Positions 62,375 to 64,000 of a DNA stretch of 64,000 nt are shown here, one piece after another. The notes beneath the pieces were generated by a model. The model was given only the letters and a program-made list of their open reading frames with translations. It was not told the origin of the DNA and ran no database searches. How positions within the stretch are numbered: position 1 is the stretch's first letter; each line of letters begins with the position of its first letter. This stretch comes from Desulfomonile tiedjei (lineage in GTDB: Bacteria > Desulfobacterota > Desulfomonilia > Desulfomonilales > Desulfomonilaceae): the NCBI GenBank assembly GCA_016212925.1, contig JACRDF010000002.1:62001-126000 (forward strand), written 5' to 3'. The translations under genes and the position numbers were made by a program.

Positions 62375-62420
62375 GGCTCTCGTGAGCTTCGGCTGAAGCG
62401 GCGAGAGCCTTTCTTTTTCT
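62375..62420 (+). terminator. Intrinsic terminator after the secreted protein gene
   Basis: Stem GGCTCTCG / CGAGAGCC with an inner GCTTC / GAAGC pair, followed by TTTCTTTTTC. It ends about 105 bases after the stop at 62314. Confidence 0.9.
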
Positions 62421-62739
62421 CGCACCTGCCTGCCATTGGTTCTTCAATCTGAAGAGCCTGTCCTCTGCATCCGGAAGGAAATCTGCCGAGGAACTGCACT
62501 TCTCGCCGTACGTTTTCAGGCGCCGCTGTCATTTCAGTTTCTCTCGTCATGATTGACGCGCTGTTCGTAAAATGCTCAAGGATTAAATACAGCGAACCCA
62601 CCACATTGCCTGTTGGCGGCCTAACAGAAATACAAGCGTTTTCACCCATACATTTTGTTGTACTTGTCGACGTTTTCCGAAAGGTAATGCAGATGCGGAA
62701 AAACCGCGGACAACAAATCTTCGGAAAGGAAGGCAAGCC
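62421..62739. other. Intergenic stretch, nothing specific
   Basis: About 320 bp between the terminator and the small gene at 62740; no gene or clear signal other than the next gene's Shine-Dalgarno. Confidence 0.4.
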
Positions 62740-62976
62740 ATGAAAGGGAACCGCAAGAACGCGTGTGTGATCAGTCCCGCGGAGATGTCTTTACCGTCGT
62801 CTCTATCCCAGGATTCCATGCGACTGTTGCTGAACGGTGGAGCCAAGATCGGACCTTCCGTGGAATTCCTCTTGGGAAGGCGTTCGGAACAGTCCGAGGT
62901 GCCTTCGACAGATTGCGTCAGGCAGGCAGCCAACATCAACGACGACATTTCTGGAATCGCGGAAAGCGAGGGTTGA
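62740..62976 (+). CDS. Small hypothetical protein upstream of HEAT lipoprotein
   Basis: A 78-residue hydrophilic protein, unknown. AAGGAAGG lies six bases before the ATG, and the stop is five bases before the next gene, so it looks like the first gene of a small operon with the HEAT-repeat lipoprotein and the ECF sigma factor. Content: SQDSMRLLLNGGAKIGPSVE and two cysteines. A regulatory role is only a guess from context. Confidence 0.5.
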   Translation: MKGNRKNACVISPAEMSLPSSLSQDSMRLLLNGGAKIGPSVEFLLGRRSEQSEVPSTDCVRQAANINDDISGIAESEG

Positions 62977-62981
62977 TCGTC

Positions 62982-63374
62982 ATGGATGCTCAATTGCGAA
63001 AAAGACTCAGGATTTGTCAAGTCTTGCCCATACTTCTGATCTCGGTGGCGTGCCTCGGCTGTGAGATTGAGAGCCCTGTGGACAATCTCGTGAACGAACT
63101 CAAGAGTCCGTCCTGCGCCAGAAGGATCTGGGCGGTGCAGAATCTCGGAGCATTCAAAGATCCTTCTTCGGTAATAGCGCTCGCGGAGGCCCTCAAAGAT
63201 GATGACCCGTCAATTCGAAGAGGAGCCGCTTGGGCGCTAACACAGATAGACGATCCTCGCGCGATGAAGATTCTGATAGAGGCGTTACGGCATGAAGACC
63301 CTTACGTACGCAAAGAAGTGGCCAGGTTTTTGTCAAAGAAGATCGGATACCCCGAGAGAGAATCCTGTGAATAA
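62982..63374 (+). CDS. HEAT-repeat lipoprotein
   Basis: A 130-residue lipoprotein. The signal peptide (RICQVLPILLISVACLGC) ends in a lipobox, with lipidation at about Cys26. Residues 35-125 form three HEAT/PBS-like repeats (SPSCARRIWAVQNLGAFKD, DDPSIRRGAAWALTQIDDPR, EDPYVRKEVARFLSKK), a protein-binding scaffold. The start ATG at 62982 follows GAGGG; longer in-frame starts to 62763 overlap the small gene upstream. The next gene, a sigma factor, starts near or in the end of this gene. It may be a scaffold or anti-sigma-linked protein, an inference. Confidence 0.75.
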   Translation: MDAQLRKRLRICQVLPILLISVACLGCEIESPVDNLVNELKSPSCARRIWAVQNLGAFKDPSSVIALAEALKDDDPSIRRGAAWALTQIDDPRAMKILIEALRHEDPYVRKEVARFLSKKIGYPERESCE

Positions 63375-63507
63375 GAGCCGGGCGAGCCGACATTTCAAGA
63401 AGCCATTTGAAAACTGGCCCCACGTACTAGAAATGATTGCGGAGTTGAGAAAGATCATGGTAGAGTGTCCGGAACTAAGCTGTGCATTCTGGAGACTGGG
63501 GGGCCTC

Positions 63508-64000
63508 ATGGGGCGTGAATTGGAGTCGCAAGATCGCCTGCTCGTAGAGCAGTGTCTTGCCGGGTCAAGGACTGCCTGGGATGAGTTTTATGACCGGTTC
63601 CTCATGCTCGTTAGAAAGGTCGTTCACACGCACGTAAGGTGTCGTGAGCATGAGCTACAGGATATGGTCCAGAATGTCTTCCTAGCTCTTTTTACCGCAC
63701 TCAACACCTACGATCATCAATATCCTCTGTCCAAATTCGTGTGGGTCGTCGGCGAACGGGTTTGCATCGACGAATTCAGAAAGCGCACCGCGAGCAAACG
63801 CGACGGAGAAACCGTCTCCGTCGATCATCACGATCACAAAGACCCCGCTGTCACCGTATTGGCATCAGATCTTGATCCGCCGGAAGACCAGATGGCCGAC
63901 CTCGAACAGCGCCAATTACTGAAGCTGGCCTTCAAGAGACTCGGCGACAAATGCCGGGACCTTCTCAGACTTCGCTATCTCCAGGAACTTTCTTTCAAAG
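63508..64000 (+). CDS. ECF-type RNA polymerase sigma factor, N-terminal part
   Basis: The first 164 codons of a plus-strand gene that runs off the right edge. Region 2 is present: DRLLVEQCLAGSRTAWDEFY, then HELQDMVQNVFLALFTALNT and KFVWVVGERVCIDEFRKRTA. Region 4 begins with LKLAFKRLGDKCRDLLRLRY and is cut before the DNA-binding helix. The ATG at 63508 has GGAG/GGGGGG upstream and gives the normal ECF beginning. An in-frame GTG at 63368, overlapping the HEAT gene stop, is also open. Region 4 incomplete, so the class within ECF is not certain. Confidence 0.85.
   Translation, partial: MGRELESQDRLLVEQCLAGSRTAWDEFYDRFLMLVRKVVHTHVRCREHELQDMVQNVFLALFTALNTYDHQYPLSKFVWVVGERVCIDEFRKRTASKRDGETVSVDHHDHKDPAVTVLASDLDPPEDQMADLEQRQLLKLAFKRLGDKCRDLLRLRYLQELSFK

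Overview
The window looks like chromosomal DNA of a Gram-negative anaerobe, most likely a member of the Desulfobacterota (old Deltaproteobacteria). This is inferred from gene content: a complete Tol-Pal operon, Lgt and many signal peptides and lipoboxes; a CooC/AcsF-type ATPase beside a short 'core' MetE; a cobalamin riboswitch; a candidate selenoprotein; and a membrane sigma-54 activator. Coding density is moderate, and several gene-free stretches of 300-850 bp are filled with palindromic repeats.

Layout. 1-5.5 kb: 5' end of cstA, a MaoC hydratase, an MBL hydrolase, a PH-like membrane protein, a CtpA protease and a radical SAM enzyme. 5.6-14.2 kb: a large TPR protein ending in a degenerate kinase domain, a four-Cys small protein, an M23 peptidase, a Gln/Tyr-rich secreted repeat protein and a penicillin-acylase-type hydrolase. 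14.8-19.7 kb: tolQ-tolR-tolA-tolB-pal-cpoB, all on the minus strand. 20.3-23.4 kb: a receiver-like domain without its phospho-acceptor, fused to an acidic region and a long series of about 18-residue repeats. 24.3-26.2 kb: core MetE and a CooC-like ATPase. 26.6-32.9 kb: a zinc-finger-like protein, a Cys/Pro-rich secreted protein, a TPR protein, RNase PH, CvpA, a LysM lipoprotein and tRNA-Ala(GGC). 33.3-34.1 kb: an ORF-less group II intron inside a dispersed repeat. 34.9-42 kb: a thioredoxin-like protein, a periplasmic binding protein directly followed by a membrane-bound sigma-54 activator, and a PilZ protein. 42-43.9 kb: a cobalamin-riboswitch-controlled cassette with a 29-residue peptide and its radical SAM/SPASM enzyme. 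44-54.6 kb: a 1703-residue TPR-CHAT protein, Lgt, a TrmJ-like methyltransferase, a small protein with an in-frame UGA, an O-methyltransferase and a membrane metallophosphoesterase. 54.9-64 kb: tRNA-Ala(CGC), a decayed gene, IS1380 and IS110 relics, low-complexity secreted proteins, a two-gene methyltransferase pair and the start of an ECF sigma factor gene.

The strongest candidates for an unusual system are the B12-riboswitch peptide cassette at 42.0-43.9 kb and the apparent Sec-containing DUF6132-like protein at 51.25-51.40 kb. The peptide cassette has promoter, riboswitch, terminator, peptide gene and rSAM gene all visible in order. Several signalling proteins have lost canonical catalytic residues (kinase-like and receiver-like domains), which suggests scaffold roles. 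All family assignments are by reading motifs; no database search was possible.
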